A stretch of 64,000 nt of DNA from the NCBI RefSeq assembly GCF_002233755.1, contig NZ_NIFO01000001.1, positions 620,001 through 684,000 on the forward strand, given 5' to 3'. The notes below the pieces were generated by a model, which made no database searches, was not told the DNA's origin, and was given only the letters and a program-made list of their open reading frames with translations. The stretch is from Acinetobacter piscicola. Lineage in GTDB: Bacteria > Pseudomonadota > Gammaproteobacteria > Pseudomonadales > Moraxellaceae. The position numbers were made by a program, and so were the translations under genes. This document shows, piece after piece, positions 9,203 to 17,960 of the stretch (the stretch's first letter is position 1; every line of letters begins with the position of its first letter).

Positions 9203-9232
9203 AACCAAATCCACTTCGGTGGGTTGTTTTAA
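9203..9232 (+). terminator. Rho-independent terminator (orphaned)
   Basis: AATCCAC-TTCG-GTGGGTT, a seven-pair stem on a UUCG tetraloop, followed by GTTTT. It sits after the 9061-9192 remnant rather than after an intact gene. Confidence 0.7.
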
Positions 9233-9291
9233 TTGAACAATATGTATTCTTTCAGTAACATTATGATAACAAGAAATTATATGATGAATTT

Positions 9292-9996
9292 ATGAAAAAA
9301 TTATTCTTAGTTGGGGTTTTAAGTACAGCATGTTTAGCACATGCAGATCAACCATTATTAATCGAACAAGGTGTACCAACACCAATGAGTAATACACTGG
9401 TTGCGATTCAAAACTATCAAAATGAAAAGACATTACAGCCAAAGAAATTTAAAAATGAAGCTGAATTAAATCATTCTCTTATGCTTGAGTATTCTATGCA
9501 GAAAGGGAAATTTGCAAATAATATAGATGAAGATCTTAAAGGTTTCGGAGTTGGTTACTCAACATCACCACATAACCATGGTATGTGGGCAAAATTTGAG
9601 TACCAATCTAATAAAAACTTTGATGGTGATGTGTATGAATTTTCATATGGTGGGCATTTTAATTTAATTGATTACAAAGGTTTTTATACATTAGCTACCC
9701 TTGGTATGGGGATAAGTGCAATTAGTGCGGATGGTTTTGATGATTCTGTTTATTACACAATACCTGTAGGTTTAGAACTAGGGTATACATTTACACCATC
9801 ACTTTCAATTTATGGTGGAGTTGGTTACAAATGGGCATGGGATGTTTCTGGAAACACGAGATGTAATGATGGTTCTATAAGTAATAGCACAGGTTCAGGG
9901 ACATGTTCTTCGCATGAGGGAATTGATCGTTATAACTATACAATTGGTGATTTTGACGGTATGACCTACAAAGCGGGTATGCGATATAACTTCTAA
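9292..9996 (+). CDS. Outer-membrane beta-barrel protein
   Basis: 234 residues with a signal peptide (MKKLFLVGVLSTACLAHA, cleaved before DQP). The rest shows alternating amphipathic strands: GFGVGYSTSPHNHGMWAKFE, VYEFSYGGHFNLIDY, TIPVGLELGYTFTPSLSIYGGVGYKW. It ends with a C-terminal aromatic (GMRYNF), the BamA recognition signature of outer-membrane barrels. A loop holds two Cys (RCNDGS...GTCSS) that could form a disulfide. An eight-strand OmpA/OmpW-size porin-like fold is likely; no specific family is recognised. Confidence 0.75.
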   Translation: MKKLFLVGVLSTACLAHADQPLLIEQGVPTPMSNTLVAIQNYQNEKTLQPKKFKNEAELNHSLMLEYSMQKGKFANNIDEDLKGFGVGYSTSPHNHGMWAKFEYQSNKNFDGDVYEFSYGGHFNLIDYKGFYTLATLGMGISAISADGFDDSVYYTIPVGLELGYTFTPSLSIYGGVGYKWAWDVSGNTRCNDGSISNSTGSGTCSSHEGIDRYNYTIGDFDGMTYKAGMRYNF

Positions 9997-10033
9997 AATC
10001 AAACGGCCAATCGGCTTCTTTAAATAAACAATG

Positions 10034-10066
10034 GAAACCTCAAAAGTTAGCACTTTTGGGGTTTTT
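10034..10066 (+). terminator. Rho-independent terminator of barrel protein gene
   Basis: AAACCTCAAAAGT-TAGC-ACTTTTGGGGTTTTT, an 11-13 bp stem with T tract. Confidence 0.9.
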
Positions 10067-10083
10067 AATATTTGGAGAAAAGT

Positions 10084-10122
10084 ATGGCACTACTCGAAAT
10101 TGTTCAATCTGCACTTCGTTAA
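10084..10122 (+). other. 12-codon micro-ORF with ribosome-binding site
   Basis: ATG 10084 is preceded by GGAGA with five-base spacing and encodes MALLEIVQSALR then TAA. It sits between a terminator and the 3' end of umuC. It is most likely the surviving 5' end of a truncated gene. Confidence 0.3.
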
Positions 10123-10222
10123 AAAATAATGTGTGATAATTATTTTAGACTTTGATTGATTTAAAAATGATATGGTTATTTGTACATATCAAAATCAGTC
10201 AGCATTTTATTTCTCATACTTT

Positions 10223-11521
10223 TTAATGATCTATTGTTAGTAGCTCATCCCAATGAAAAGGATTTTTACTGAGTTTATTACGATTCATTGACCAACTGCG
10301 ATCGGGAATATAACAAGCACCGATGCCTAACTTTTTCTTACCAAAGCGGTCTTGTATATCTTCGATAGCAGACATTAATTTATCTTTTTTCTCAATGTTT
10401 GATCTGTCAGAAAGTAAGTCAAAAGCATGACTATTTTTCGACTCTAATGCTGTCAGAATTACCCCACATTTCTTATATTTAATTCCTTTTTTATAAATAT
10501 GTTTAAGCATTTCAGTTGCAGCTTTGACTAAATCTGCCACACAGTCTGTGGGCTCAGAAAATGCAAAGGGAATAGATTGATTGTAAAAAGAAACATTCTC
10601 ATCAAAAGGGCTGGATTGAACAAAAATGATGATACAACCACAAAGTAATTTACCTTCACGAAGTCTTGCACAAGCATCCTGAGCATAGGCACTTATGGCT
10701 TCTTTGAGGTCATTGAGTTCTGTAATACGTGAGCCAAATGAACGACTGGCGATAATTTGTTTTTTACTTGGCAAAGTATGTTCAAATTCGATGCAAGATG
10801 TACCTTGTAACTCTGCAACTGTTTTTGCCATGACAATTGAAAAGCGTTTTTGCATTTGAGCTGGGTTTGAAGAAGCGAGATCTAATACCGTGTGAACATT
10901 CATAGCATGTAATTTTTTAGAAAGCTTACGACCGACATTCCAAACTTCACTGACATCAATCAGGCTGAAAAAATAATCACGATGTTTGGGCTCCATCGCT
11001 GCCAAATTGCATATACCACTAAAACGTTTGGCTTTTTTCGCCATGTGATTGGCCATTTTTGCTTCTGTTTTACTTCGACCGATACCAATACAAACGGGTA
11101 AACCTAGCCATTTCCATATCCGTCTACGCATTTCTTGAGCATATTCAGTCAGATCGTAGACATTTTCATAAGCAGTTAGTTCTAGAAAGCATTCATCAAT
11201 TGAATAGATTTCTTGCTCTGAAGTAGTAACAAATTCACCCAATATTGCGTGAAAACGACGTGACATTTCAGTATACAAAGCATAGTTGCTTGAAAGCACT
11301 TGTACATCGTGTTTCTGTACAATATCTTCGATTTGAAAGAATGGCACAGCCATCTTTATGCCTAAATCTTTTGCTTCCTGACTTCTCGCCACAGCACAAC
11401 CATCATTATTTGACAGCACAATAACAGGCTTATTGTTTAAAGATGGATCAAAAACACGTTCACAACTGACATAGCAGTTATTGACATCGACAAGTGCAAA
11501 TATTCTATTTTGAGTATTCAT
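10223..11521 (-). CDS. umuC: Y-family DNA polymerase V catalytic subunit
   Basis: 432 residues, full UmuC length. Y-family motifs are present: [19 protein letters not shown] with the first catalytic Asp, [13 protein letters not shown] with the Asp-Glu pair, [20 protein letters not shown], and the little-finger and C-terminal clamp-binding regions. It performs error-prone translesion synthesis with UmuD' after DNA damage. Its start overlaps the umuD stop by four bases (translational coupling). UmuC is intact here, unlike the fragment reported in A. baylyi ADP1 (established knowledge). Confidence 0.96.
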   Translation of the reverse strand: MNTQNRIFALVDVNNCYVSCERVFDPSLNNKPVIVLSNNDGCAVARSQEAKDLGIKMAVPFFQIEDIVQKHDVQVLSSNYALYTEMSRRFHAILGEFVTTSEQEIYSIDECFLELTAYENVYDLTEYAQEMRRRIWKWLGLPVCIGIGRSKTEAKMANHMAKKAKRFSGICNLAAMEPKHRDYFFSLIDVSEVWNVGRKLSKKLHAMNVHTVLDLASSNPAQMQKRFSIVMAKTVAELQGTSCIEFEHTLPSKKQIIASRSFGSRITELNDLKEAISAYAQDACARLREGKLLCGCIIIFVQSSPFDENVSFYNQSIPFAFSEPTDCVADLVKAATEMLKHIYKKGIKYKKCGVILTALESKNSHAFDLLSDRSNIEKKDKLMSAIEDIQDRFGKKKLGIGACYIPDRSWSMNRNKLSKNPFHWDELLTIDH

Positions 11522-12117
11522 TTGAAGTGCTTTAATGCATAAGTGACGACACCCCAGATGATAAGCTCTTGACCTTCATCAAGATAAATATCGCTATATT
11601 CAGGGTTTTCGGCTTTTAACCAATGCTGACCATTTTCAATCATCAATCGTTTTACTGTGAAATCATTGTCGATTAGAGCGATGACAATGTCTCGATGCTT
11701 GGCTTCAAGGCTGCGATCAACAACTAACTCATCATTAATATCGAGACCAATACCGAGCATAGAAAGGGAATTAACCCGAACGATAAAGGTTGCCACTGGG
11801 TTTTTAATCAGGTGTTCATTAAGATCAATCGTTTTATCAATATAGTCCTGAGCAGGTGAAGGAAAACCGGCTTGTACACGTTCAATTGCAAGAGGAATTT
11901 GTGTAAATGTCACAGGATTAATTTTTTGAATGTGATCAATTTCAATAGATATTTGATTCTCGATATTTTTGATTTCTAATGTGCCATATTTGAGTGTGTG
12001 AGGAGGTTGAGCTTGTTCAAGCTGAATATGATTGGATTTTAGAATTCGAGTGATATCATTGGGTTTTGGCATTGCACTTTTACCGTGATTATCATGCTGA
12101 TGTTTTGGCTCATTCAT
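11518..12117 (-). CDS. umuD: UmuD/UmuDAb-like self-cleaving SOS protein
   Basis: 199 residues, about 60 longer at the N-terminus than E. coli UmuD. Counting from the second Met (start 12117), the cleavage site is Ala83-Gly84 in [15 protein letters not shown], the nucleophile is Ser119 in [10 protein letters not shown], and the general base is Lys156 in DFTVKRL. As I remember, these are the positions reported for UmuDAb of Acinetobacter, the protein that replaces LexA as repressor of part of the DNA-damage response. I infer a dual role: polymerase V accessory and possibly repressor. The cleavage pair is Ala-Gly as in LexA, not Cys-Gly as in E. coli UmuD. No ddrR gene lies next to it. Confidence 0.92.
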   Translation of the reverse strand: MNEPKHQHDNHGKSAMPKPNDITRILKSNHIQLEQAQPPHTLKYGTLEIKNIENQISIEIDHIQKINPVTFTQIPLAIERVQAGFPSPAQDYIDKTIDLNEHLIKNPVATFIVRVNSLSMLGIGLDINDELVVDRSLEAKHRDIVIALIDNDFTVKRLMIENGQHWLKAENPEYSDIYLDEGQELIIWGVVTYALKHFK

Positions 12118-12130
12118 CACTTAACTCGAA

Positions 12131-12176
12131 TTTGTTACATAATCAAAATTGTAAAACTTGATTGAATAAAATTCAA
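12131..12176. promoter_or_regulatory. Candidate operator dyads upstream of umuDC
   Basis: Just upstream of umuD lie TTACA-N10-TGTAA (12135-12154) and the perfect palindrome TTGAAT-AAA-ATTCAA (12162-12176). The TTGAA/TTCAA arms resemble the arms of the UmuDAb-bound palindrome, although the spacing here is shorter. The rest of the 12121-12471 gap is AT-rich and must also carry the divergent promoter of the acyltransferase gene. Confidence 0.4.
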
Positions 12177-12471
12177 ATGATTATTTTCATATCTAAGATT
12201 ATTTTTGTGTAATATTGGCTGAATATAAAATGAAAAATCACGGTAAATATTGGGTTTGAGGCGATTTTCAGTCAAAATGAAGAGGTCTTATTTTTTTGTA
12301 AAAAAGGATAAAATACCAGTTTTTACTGTTTTAGAATTGCCATGGTTTAGTATTAAGTCTCAGTTTTGACAAAATAAATATACAAATGTAAAAAAAGAAC
12401 TGAATAGCAATTGTATTTTTTTGCAGATGCTCGGACAATTCGCAAATTATTTTTATGATGTTAGGTAGAAC

Positions 12472-13035
12472 ATGAAGAAGTTATTGGGGGAGTTAGCTTT
12501 TAAATTGTCAGGTTGGACATATGAAGTAAAGCCCAATGTATTAGAAAAAAAACAAGTCATTATAGGTTTTGAACATACATCGATGATGGATGCCGTACTG
12601 TCCCTTGCGATTTTCCAAATTCATGATTTGAAAATTCATACTTTAATTAAAAAAGAATTATTCAAAGGGCCAATGAAACCGATTCTTGAGCGGGTTGGTG
12701 GTATTGCTGTTGATCGTAAATCTAATCAAGACATTGTGACGCAAATGGTTGAGTTGTTTCAAAGTAACGATAAATTTAATTTAGTTATCGCACCAGAAGC
12801 AACACGTGCTGAACGTGGAGAGGCTCGTAAACCAATTCGTACAGGGTTTTGGCATATTGCTAAAGCAGCGGGTGTACCGATTGTTTTGATGTACGCAAAT
12901 TCAAAAACTAAGCAAGGTGGTATTTTTGGCAAAATCTATCCTTCGGATATAGATCAGGATTTAGCTGAAATTAAACGACTATATAAAGAGCATACAGGGC
13001 TAGATATTGTCATTCCTGAGCCAAAAAAAGTGTAA
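12472..13035 (+). CDS. 1-acyl-glycerol-3-phosphate acyltransferase-like protein
   Basis: 187 residues. The PlsC motifs are visible: H-x4-D in GFEHTSMMDAVLSL near residue 36, KKELFKGPMKPILERVGGIAVDR, and the substrate motif APEATRAE (usually PEGTR) near residue 115, followed by GFWHIAKAAGVPIV. The short length and PEATR variant match the small soluble-type PlsC paralogues of bacteria. It transfers acyl chains, probably in phospholipid or related lipid synthesis; substrate undetermined. It is immediately upstream of yebC but separated by 108 bases and a hairpin. Confidence 0.87.
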   Translation: MKKLLGELAFKLSGWTYEVKPNVLEKKQVIIGFEHTSMMDAVLSLAIFQIHDLKIHTLIKKELFKGPMKPILERVGGIAVDRKSNQDIVTQMVELFQSNDKFNLVIAPEATRAERGEARKPIRTGFWHIAKAAGVPIVLMYANSKTKQGGIFGKIYPSDIDQDLAEIKRLYKEHTGLDIVIPEPKKV

Positions 13036-13143
13036 TTTGGATAAAATCTAAAAAATAAGCACTTTCTCATAAAAAAGTGCTTATGCTAGAATTAGCAAAA
13101 ATTTGATATGGCATAAGGCCAATCTACCAGGAGCATATTTCGC

Positions 13144-13893
13144 ATGGCGGGTCATTCCAAGTGGGCTAACACAAAGCATCGTAAAGCAAAACAAGATGCG
13201 AGTCGCGCTAAAGTATTTACAAAATTTATTCGTGAGATCGTGACTGCGGCTCGTTTAGGCGGTGGAGATGTAGCTTCGAATCCACGTTTACGTGCAGTTA
13301 TCGAAAAAGCCTTGGTGGCAAATATGACACGTGACACCATCAACCGTGCAACTGCGCGTGGTGTTGGTGGTGAAGAAAATGCCGATTTGAAAGAAGTAAC
13401 TTATGAAGGTTATGGCGTTGGTGGTGTTGCTGTAATTGTTGAAACCATGACGGATAATTTGAACCGTACTGTACCTGATGTTCGCCACTGTTTTTCTAAA
13501 ACCAATGGTAACTTAGGAACTGCGGGTTCGGTTGCCTACATGTTTACCAAACGTGGTGAGATTACTTTTGAAGATGTCTCTTTAGAAGATAAGATCATGG
13601 ATGTTGCTTTGGACGCGGGTGCTGAAGATATTGAAGTGAGTGAAGATGAGATTTTGGTCATCACAACACCTGAAACTTTCGGTACTGTTCAAGATGCTTT
13701 AGCTGCTGCAGGTTTAAAATCTGACAATGCCGAAGTGACTATGAGTCCTTCAACAAAAGCTGAAATTACTGATATTGATCAAGCAAAATTAATCTTAAAA
13801 ATGATTGATATGTTTGAAGATCTTGATGATGTGCAAAACGTTTATACCAACGTTGAATTCTCAGATGAAGTACTCGCTGAGTTAGACGCTTAA
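13144..13893 (+). CDS. yebC: YebC/PmpR family regulatory or translation factor
   Basis: 249 residues, standard length. It begins [18 protein letters not shown], the hallmark of the family, and continues with [24 protein letters not shown] and [10 protein letters not shown]. It is known as a DNA-binding transcriptional regulator in several bacteria, and the TACO1/YebC group also relieves ribosome stalling at proline stretches. The ribosome-binding site is CAGGAG. In E. coli yebC lies upstream of ruvC; here ruvC is 24 kb away. A strong terminator follows. Confidence 0.96.
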   Translation: MAGHSKWANTKHRKAKQDASRAKVFTKFIREIVTAARLGGGDVASNPRLRAVIEKALVANMTRDTINRATARGVGGEENADLKEVTYEGYGVGGVAVIVETMTDNLNRTVPDVRHCFSKTNGNLGTAGSVAYMFTKRGEITFEDVSLEDKIMDVALDAGAEDIEVSEDEILVITTPETFGTVQDALAAAGLKSDNAEVTMSPSTKAEITDIDQAKLILKMIDMFEDLDDVQNVYTNVEFSDEVLAELDA

Positions 13894-13905
13894 CTTATAT
13901 TTGAG

Positions 13906-13937
13906 TTAAAAAACGCACCGATGAGTGCGTTTTTTAT
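13906..13937 (+). terminator. Rho-independent terminator of yebC
   Basis: AAAAAACGCAC-CGATGA-GTGCGTTTTTT, an 11-bp stem, between convergent yebC and the GrpB gene; the A/T flanks make it usable on both strands. Confidence 0.93.
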
Positions 13938-13941
13938 TGAG

Positions 13942-14421
13942 TTAAGTTTTATGTCTATCTAGAACATCTGAAATGAATCGATTTTTTTCTGTACGATAAT
14001 CTGCCATATCTAAATATTCACAGCGTCTTTTTAGATCATTGTAGTTTTTAATGAGTTCAGGTGATTGTCTAAGCCGATCTCTAAATGTAATAAATGATTC
14101 AAACTCAGAACCTTTTACAATCAGTTGAAAAGCAACGTCATCACCATTTTGAGATTCCAACATACACAGTTGATTTGTTCTCAATGTTTCTAATTTCTCT
14201 CGGAAATTTAATGTCCAAAGTTTTTGAATAGCATCATCAAATTCAGATTGTGACACTGCAATATAAATATCTAAATCACCTTTAGAAATGGCGTGAGGAA
14301 TAGAAGAAGCACCGATATGTTCAATTTTTGCATATGGTAAAACTGTGCTGATTTGAGTTTGATAGTATTCAAACAACACTTTGCATTGTGGTTGGTATTC
14401 TTCTGCTAAATAAAATTTCAT
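13942..14421 (-). CDS. GrpB family nucleotidyltransferase-like protein
   Basis: 159 residues. The family core IEHIGASSIPHAISKGDLDIYI is present near residue 34; it corresponds to the EHIGSTSVPG...DI motif of GrpB/DUF4269-type proteins with a polymerase-beta nucleotidyltransferase fold. The C-terminal FRDRLRQSPELIKNYNDLKR is also typical. Biochemical function is not firmly known; some relatives are fused to dephospho-CoA kinase. It may be co-transcribed after the Lrp/AsnC gene, but a hairpin lies between. Confidence 0.85.
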   Translation of the reverse strand: MKFYLAEEYQPQCKVLFEYYQTQISTVLPYAKIEHIGASSIPHAISKGDLDIYIAVSQSEFDDAIQKLWTLNFREKLETLRTNQLCMLESQNGDDVAFQLIVKGSEFESFITFRDRLRQSPELIKNYNDLKRRCEYLDMADYRTEKNRFISDVLDRHKT

Positions 14422-14431
14422 GTCATACCAA

Positions 14432-14470
14432 TTAAAATGAAGTCTTATATTGTATTTACCATAAGACTTA
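14432..14470 (-). terminator. Probable terminator of Lrp/AsnC gene
   Basis: AAGTCTTAT (14440-14448) pairs perfectly with ATAAGACTT (14461-14469) across 12 bases and overlaps the regulator's stop codon. On the minus strand CATTTTAATT follows, a weak T tract. Confidence 0.5.
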
Positions 14471-14941
14471 AACGCGATTGAGCAGTCCAGTACAGTTAAA
14501 GACTTGATTGTATTCTTTAATCACAAAGCTAGAATGCAGTGCGACCACATGATCAATTTTACCGATACGTTTTAATAGAATTTCACTGTAATTTTCCATA
14601 TCTTTTGCCACAACTTGAACTAGAAAATCAGCCGTTTGACCTGTGACTAAGAAGGCATTAATCACTTCAGGAATGCTTTCAAGTTCTTCTAAGAATTTAG
14701 CAAAAGTATCACTGTCGTGTTTACTCAGTGATACTTGTAATATTACGTGTAATTTAAAACCTAATTTCTCAAAATTAATATCACGTTTTAAATTGGTCAT
14801 GATATTAGTTTCAATCAAATGCTTGATTCTACGGTGTACTGAGCTTACAGAAAGGCTAATACGCTCAGACAGTTCATTTAGGTTGATATCTTCATTTGTT
14901 AAAATTTCGAGAATTTGTTTATCGTAGCGATCAAGTTCCAT
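14468..14941 (-). CDS. Lrp/AsnC family transcriptional regulator
   Basis: 157 residues. An N-terminal winged helix-turn-helix (LDRYDKQILEILTN, LNELSERISLSVSSVHRRIKHL) joins an RAM/ligand-binding domain (VILQVSLSKHD, EVINAFLVTGQTADFLVQVVA, VVALHSSFVIKEYN). Such proteins form octamers and respond to amino acids. It is divergent from the moeB/thiF gene across 245 bases. The target is unknown; autoregulation from that gap is likely by family habit. Confidence 0.93.
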   Translation of the reverse strand: MELDRYDKQILEILTNEDINLNELSERISLSVSSVHRRIKHLIETNIMTNLKRDINFEKLGFKLHVILQVSLSKHDSDTFAKFLEELESIPEVINAFLVTGQTADFLVQVVAKDMENYSEILLKRIGKIDHVVALHSSFVIKEYNQVFNCTGLLNRV

Positions 14942-15186
14942 GTTTAAATCCTGTGTGAAATTTTTTTCTACATTAATGTAGAATGATTTGATAAAAATTT
15001 CAATATTTGATGAAATTATGGGAAAAATATCGACAATACAGGCTTTTGTGGAAATAATAAATGTAGTTATTTTAGGTTGAATTTTAAATAATCAAAATTC
15101 GGTTAAAAACTCAAAATATAGTAATGTAAGCATTCAATTTGAATATTTTACTTTATACTGATTAAAATTGAAAAATATCTTCTCAA

Positions 15187-15969
15187 ATGCTCGAAAATGA
15201 TTTAGAACTCACCGAATCTGAAATACATCTTTATTCACGTCAAATTTTACTTGATGGTTGGGATATTGAAGCACAGGAAAAGCTCAAACTTGCCAATATT
15301 CTTATTGTGGGCTGCGGTGGAATAGGGTGTACCACGGCTGAGTTATTGGCTCGTGCAGGTGTTGGGAAAATTACGCTTATAGATGCAGATACCATTGAAA
15401 TCAGTAATCTACAACGTCAAATTGCTTATACAGAACAAGATGTTGGTTTTTACAAATCTGAAATACTGGCTAAGCGTTTACAACAGATTAATCCATTTAT
15501 TCAAGTGGAAAGTCATACTACTAAACTTGATGAACTCAATGCCCAATCATTGATTACACAGCAGGATTTAGTCCTAGATGGTTGTGATAATTTCACCACA
15601 CGTTATTTGGTCAATCAGGTTTGTACCCAATTCAATGTGCCGTTGATTAGTGCATCGGCAATTGGTTTCCAAGGTCAGTTGTTTATGGTCGAAGGAAATT
15701 CAGCATGTTATGAATGTTTATTTCCTAAAGAACAACACATCAATGAAAGCTTTCGCTGTGCGGACTCAGGGGTTTTAGCGACAACACCGAATGTAATGGC
15801 AAGCTTGCAAGCACATCATGCACTTTTATATTTAGGTTTAGCGCTGACACCACTTAAGCAAAAATTGCTGCTTTGGGATGGGTTAACAATGAAACAACGA
15901 ATTTTAGCCTTTGAAAAAGATACAGATTGTCCAAACTGTCAGGCAAGACATACTGCAAAGGCAGATTAA
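15187..15969 (+). CDS. moeB: MoeB/ThiF/HesA family adenylyltransferase
   Basis: 260 residues. The nucleotide site is VGCGGIGCTTAELLARAGVG, with DADTIEISNLQRQ following. The catalytic Cys loop is RCADSGVLATTPNVMASLQA, and two CxxC zinc pairs are seen, CYEC and CPNC. It adenylates the C-terminal Gly of a ubiquitin-like sulfur carrier: MoaD for molybdopterin or ThiS for thiamine. The neighbours give no pathway clue, so MoeB versus ThiF is not resolved; moeB is the best guess. The next gene starts 39 bases later. Confidence 0.85.
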   Translation: MLENDLELTESEIHLYSRQILLDGWDIEAQEKLKLANILIVGCGGIGCTTAELLARAGVGKITLIDADTIEISNLQRQIAYTEQDVGFYKSEILAKRLQQINPFIQVESHTTKLDELNAQSLITQQDLVLDGCDNFTTRYLVNQVCTQFNVPLISASAIGFQGQLFMVEGNSACYECLFPKEQHINESFRCADSGVLATTPNVMASLQAHHALLYLGLALTPLKQKLLLWDGLTMKQRILAFEKDTDCPNCQARHTAKAD

Positions 15970-16008
15970 TTTGCTACACTTGTCTCAATTTATTTCTATT
16001 TAGACATT

Positions 16009-17307
16009 ATGAAAAACAATATCTGGTTAGATGGATTGCGTTCAGTAGCCCGAGTCGGGGAAACTGCTGTAATCGCAGCGAAAGCAGGCATTAAATATGC
16101 CACTGAAAAACCAAGTAACGCAAAACTTATGCGTGAAACTTTTGAATCTTTGGGTTCAACTTATATTAAGTTGGGACAATTCATTGCCAGTACACCTTCA
16201 TTATTTCCTCGTGAATATGTTGAAGAATTTCAAGGTTGTCTAGATCAAACACCATCATTGCCATTTAGTTATGTACAAGGTGTATTAGCGCAAGAGTTTG
16301 CAGGACGAGATTTAAGTGAAATTTTCGCTTCTATTGAAGAGAAGCCATTGGCTTCAGCTTCTATTGCACAAGTTCATGCTGCGAAATTGGTGACAGGTGA
16401 AGATGTTGTTATCAAAGTGCAAAAGCCTGGTGTGGAAACCATTCTCTATACGGATTTAAATGTTTTGCATTGGGCAACAAAAATCTTAGAAAAAGCAGTT
16501 CCTAAAGTGAAATTCGCTTCATTGGCAGATATTGTTGAAGAAATTAAAACACGCATGGTACGTGAAGTTGATTTTATTGAAGAAGCGCAAAATCTTGATG
16601 ATTTTGTGAATTATTTAAATGTTTCTCAGAATCATGCTGCGACTGCTCCAAAGGTTTATCACCAGTACTCAACTCGCCGTGTATTGACCATGCAACGCTT
16701 GTATGGTGTGCCATTAACTGATTTTGATGTGGTTAGAAAAGTTTCAAAAGATCCGTCACAAGTCCTCATTACTGCCATGAATACATGGTTTGGTAGCTTA
16801 ATGCTGTGTCAATCATTTCATGCAGATTTGCATGCAGGTAACCTGATGTTGCTTGAAGATGGGCGTATAGGCTTTATTGACTTCGGTATTGTAGGGCAGC
16901 TTAAGCCTGAAGTATGGCAAGCCTGTATGGCATTTATGGATGCGTTACAAAAGACAGATTACACACTCATGGCTCAAAATATGTTGGGTATGGGCATGAC
17001 GAGTAAACAAATTGATACGCAAGTCTTAGCGGATGATTTGGAACGTCTATTTAGTGGTGTTTTACTGGCTGATCCACAAAAAATCATGACATCAAATCCT
17101 TCTGATTTGAATGACATTATGATGGATATGGTTGCAGTAGGTGAGCGTCACGGCATTCGTTTCCCACGTGATTTCGCATTGTTATTTAAACAAATGCTGT
17201 ATTTCGATCGGTTCATGCGAGTGCTTGCACCATATACCGATATTTATGCAGATCAACGTTTGCAAATGGTGCAAGATTTAGATCCAGCCTCGTTGTTGAA
17301 GCATTGA
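16009..17307 (+). CDS. ABC1/AarF/UbiB family protein kinase-like ATPase
   Basis: 432 residues, shorter than E. coli UbiB (about 546) and without its C-terminal membrane anchor pair. Family motifs are present: KxGQ-type TYIKLGQFIASTPSLFP, the Ala-rich loop ASASIAQVHAAKL, the ATP Lys in VVIKVQKPG, HADLHAGNLMLLEDG and the DFG-like GFIDFGIVGQ. The family supports ubiquinone synthesis through lipid or COQ-complex ATPase activity. Given its size, it may be a second AarF-type member rather than UbiB itself. Its stop lies inside the start of a repeat element. Confidence 0.9.
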   Translation: MKNNIWLDGLRSVARVGETAVIAAKAGIKYATEKPSNAKLMRETFESLGSTYIKLGQFIASTPSLFPREYVEEFQGCLDQTPSLPFSYVQGVLAQEFAGRDLSEIFASIEEKPLASASIAQVHAAKLVTGEDVVIKVQKPGVETILYTDLNVLHWATKILEKAVPKVKFASLADIVEEIKTRMVREVDFIEEAQNLDDFVNYLNVSQNHAATAPKVYHQYSTRRVLTMQRLYGVPLTDFDVVRKVSKDPSQVLITAMNTWFGSLMLCQSFHADLHAGNLMLLEDGRIGFIDFGIVGQLKPEVWQACMAFMDALQKTDYTLMAQNMLGMGMTSKQIDTQVLADDLERLFSGVLLADPQKIMTSNPSDLNDIMMDMVAVGERHGIRFPRDFALLFKQMLYFDRFMRVLAPYTDIYADQRLQMVQDLDPASLLKH

Positions 17308-17560
17308 TATGGATCTCCTTTCTTTGATAAAGGAAGGGCATTTAAATTTATTTGTTGAATAATCCTTTTAAGTCTTCCTTTTTCAAAAGGGGACTTTATT
17401 TGATTCAGCTTTGTTATTGGACATTGATATGGATCTCCTCCCTTTTTAAAGGGAGGTTGAGAGGGATTGCTTTTAATGGAATCCTCCTAAATCCCCCTTA
17501 CTTGCACTTCGTTTTAAAGCAGCACTTTAAAACTTGTTCAGGGGGACTTTTTAATTTGAA
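17303..17560. repeat. Palindromic CT/GA-rich interspersed repeats
   Basis: The phrase ATTGATATGGATCTCCT occurs at 17303 and again at 17423, each leading into a hairpin: CTCCTTTC...GATAAAGGAAG and CCTCCCTTT-TT-AAAGGGAGG (17437-17456). A third part, CCCCC...GTTTTAAAG-CAGCA-CTTTAAAAC...GGGGG (about 17492-17547), is a nested palindrome. The set fills the gap between the AarF gene and folB and has the look of a MITE- or REP-type element. Confidence 0.65.
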
Positions 17561-17579
17561 TAGAGAATTTGAAATCGTT

Positions 17580-17960
17580 ATGGACGCAATTATCATTGAA
17601 GGTTTAAAAGTGGATACGGTTGTTGGCTGTTTCAATTGGGAACGCCAAATTATTCAGCCTTTAATGCTTGATCTCACGATTCAGACCTGTTTAGAAAAAG
17701 CATCTAACTCAGATGAGCTAGAAGACACATTGAATTATGCAGAAATTTGTGAGATTTCGAGTAAAGTCATTCAAGATGCTGCCCCGAAATTGATCGAACA
17801 TGCGGCTAAATTGGTTTTAAATGCGCTTTTTGCTACCTATCCGTCAGTTGAATCGATTATGATTACCATCCGTAAGCCTGCCATTATCCCGCAAGCAAAT
17901 TCTGTAGGAATTCGCCTTGAACGCCACCGAAACGATATTCGCCTTAGCTCTGGCGAGTAA
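17580..17960 (+). CDS. folB: Dihydroneopterin aldolase
   Basis: 126 residues starting MDAIIIEGLKVDTVVGCFNWER. The open frame upstream to 17352 is repeat DNA, so ATG 17580 is chosen. Family residues are present: ER-x-IIQPLMLDL, TLNYAEICEI, the catalytic Lys-containing PKLIEHAAKLVLNAL, and RKPAIIPQANSVGIRLER. It splits dihydroneopterin into hydroxymethyl-dihydropterin and glycolaldehyde in folate synthesis. folK overlaps it by 44 bases, giving two consecutive pathway steps. Confidence 0.93.
   Translation: MDAIIIEGLKVDTVVGCFNWERQIIQPLMLDLTIQTCLEKASNSDELEDTLNYAEICEISSKVIQDAAPKLIEHAAKLVLNALFATYPSVESIMITIRKPAIIPQANSVGIRLERHRNDIRLSSGE

Noticed and set aside
13056..13085. Terminator between the acyltransferase gene and yebC
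   Set aside because: AAGCACTTT/AAAGTGCTT forms a stem, but ATGC rather than a T tract follows on the plus strand.
17352..17579. N-terminal extension of FolB
   Set aside because: The extra 76 codons are repeat DNA with hairpins, and the aldolase domain begins exactly at Met 17580.
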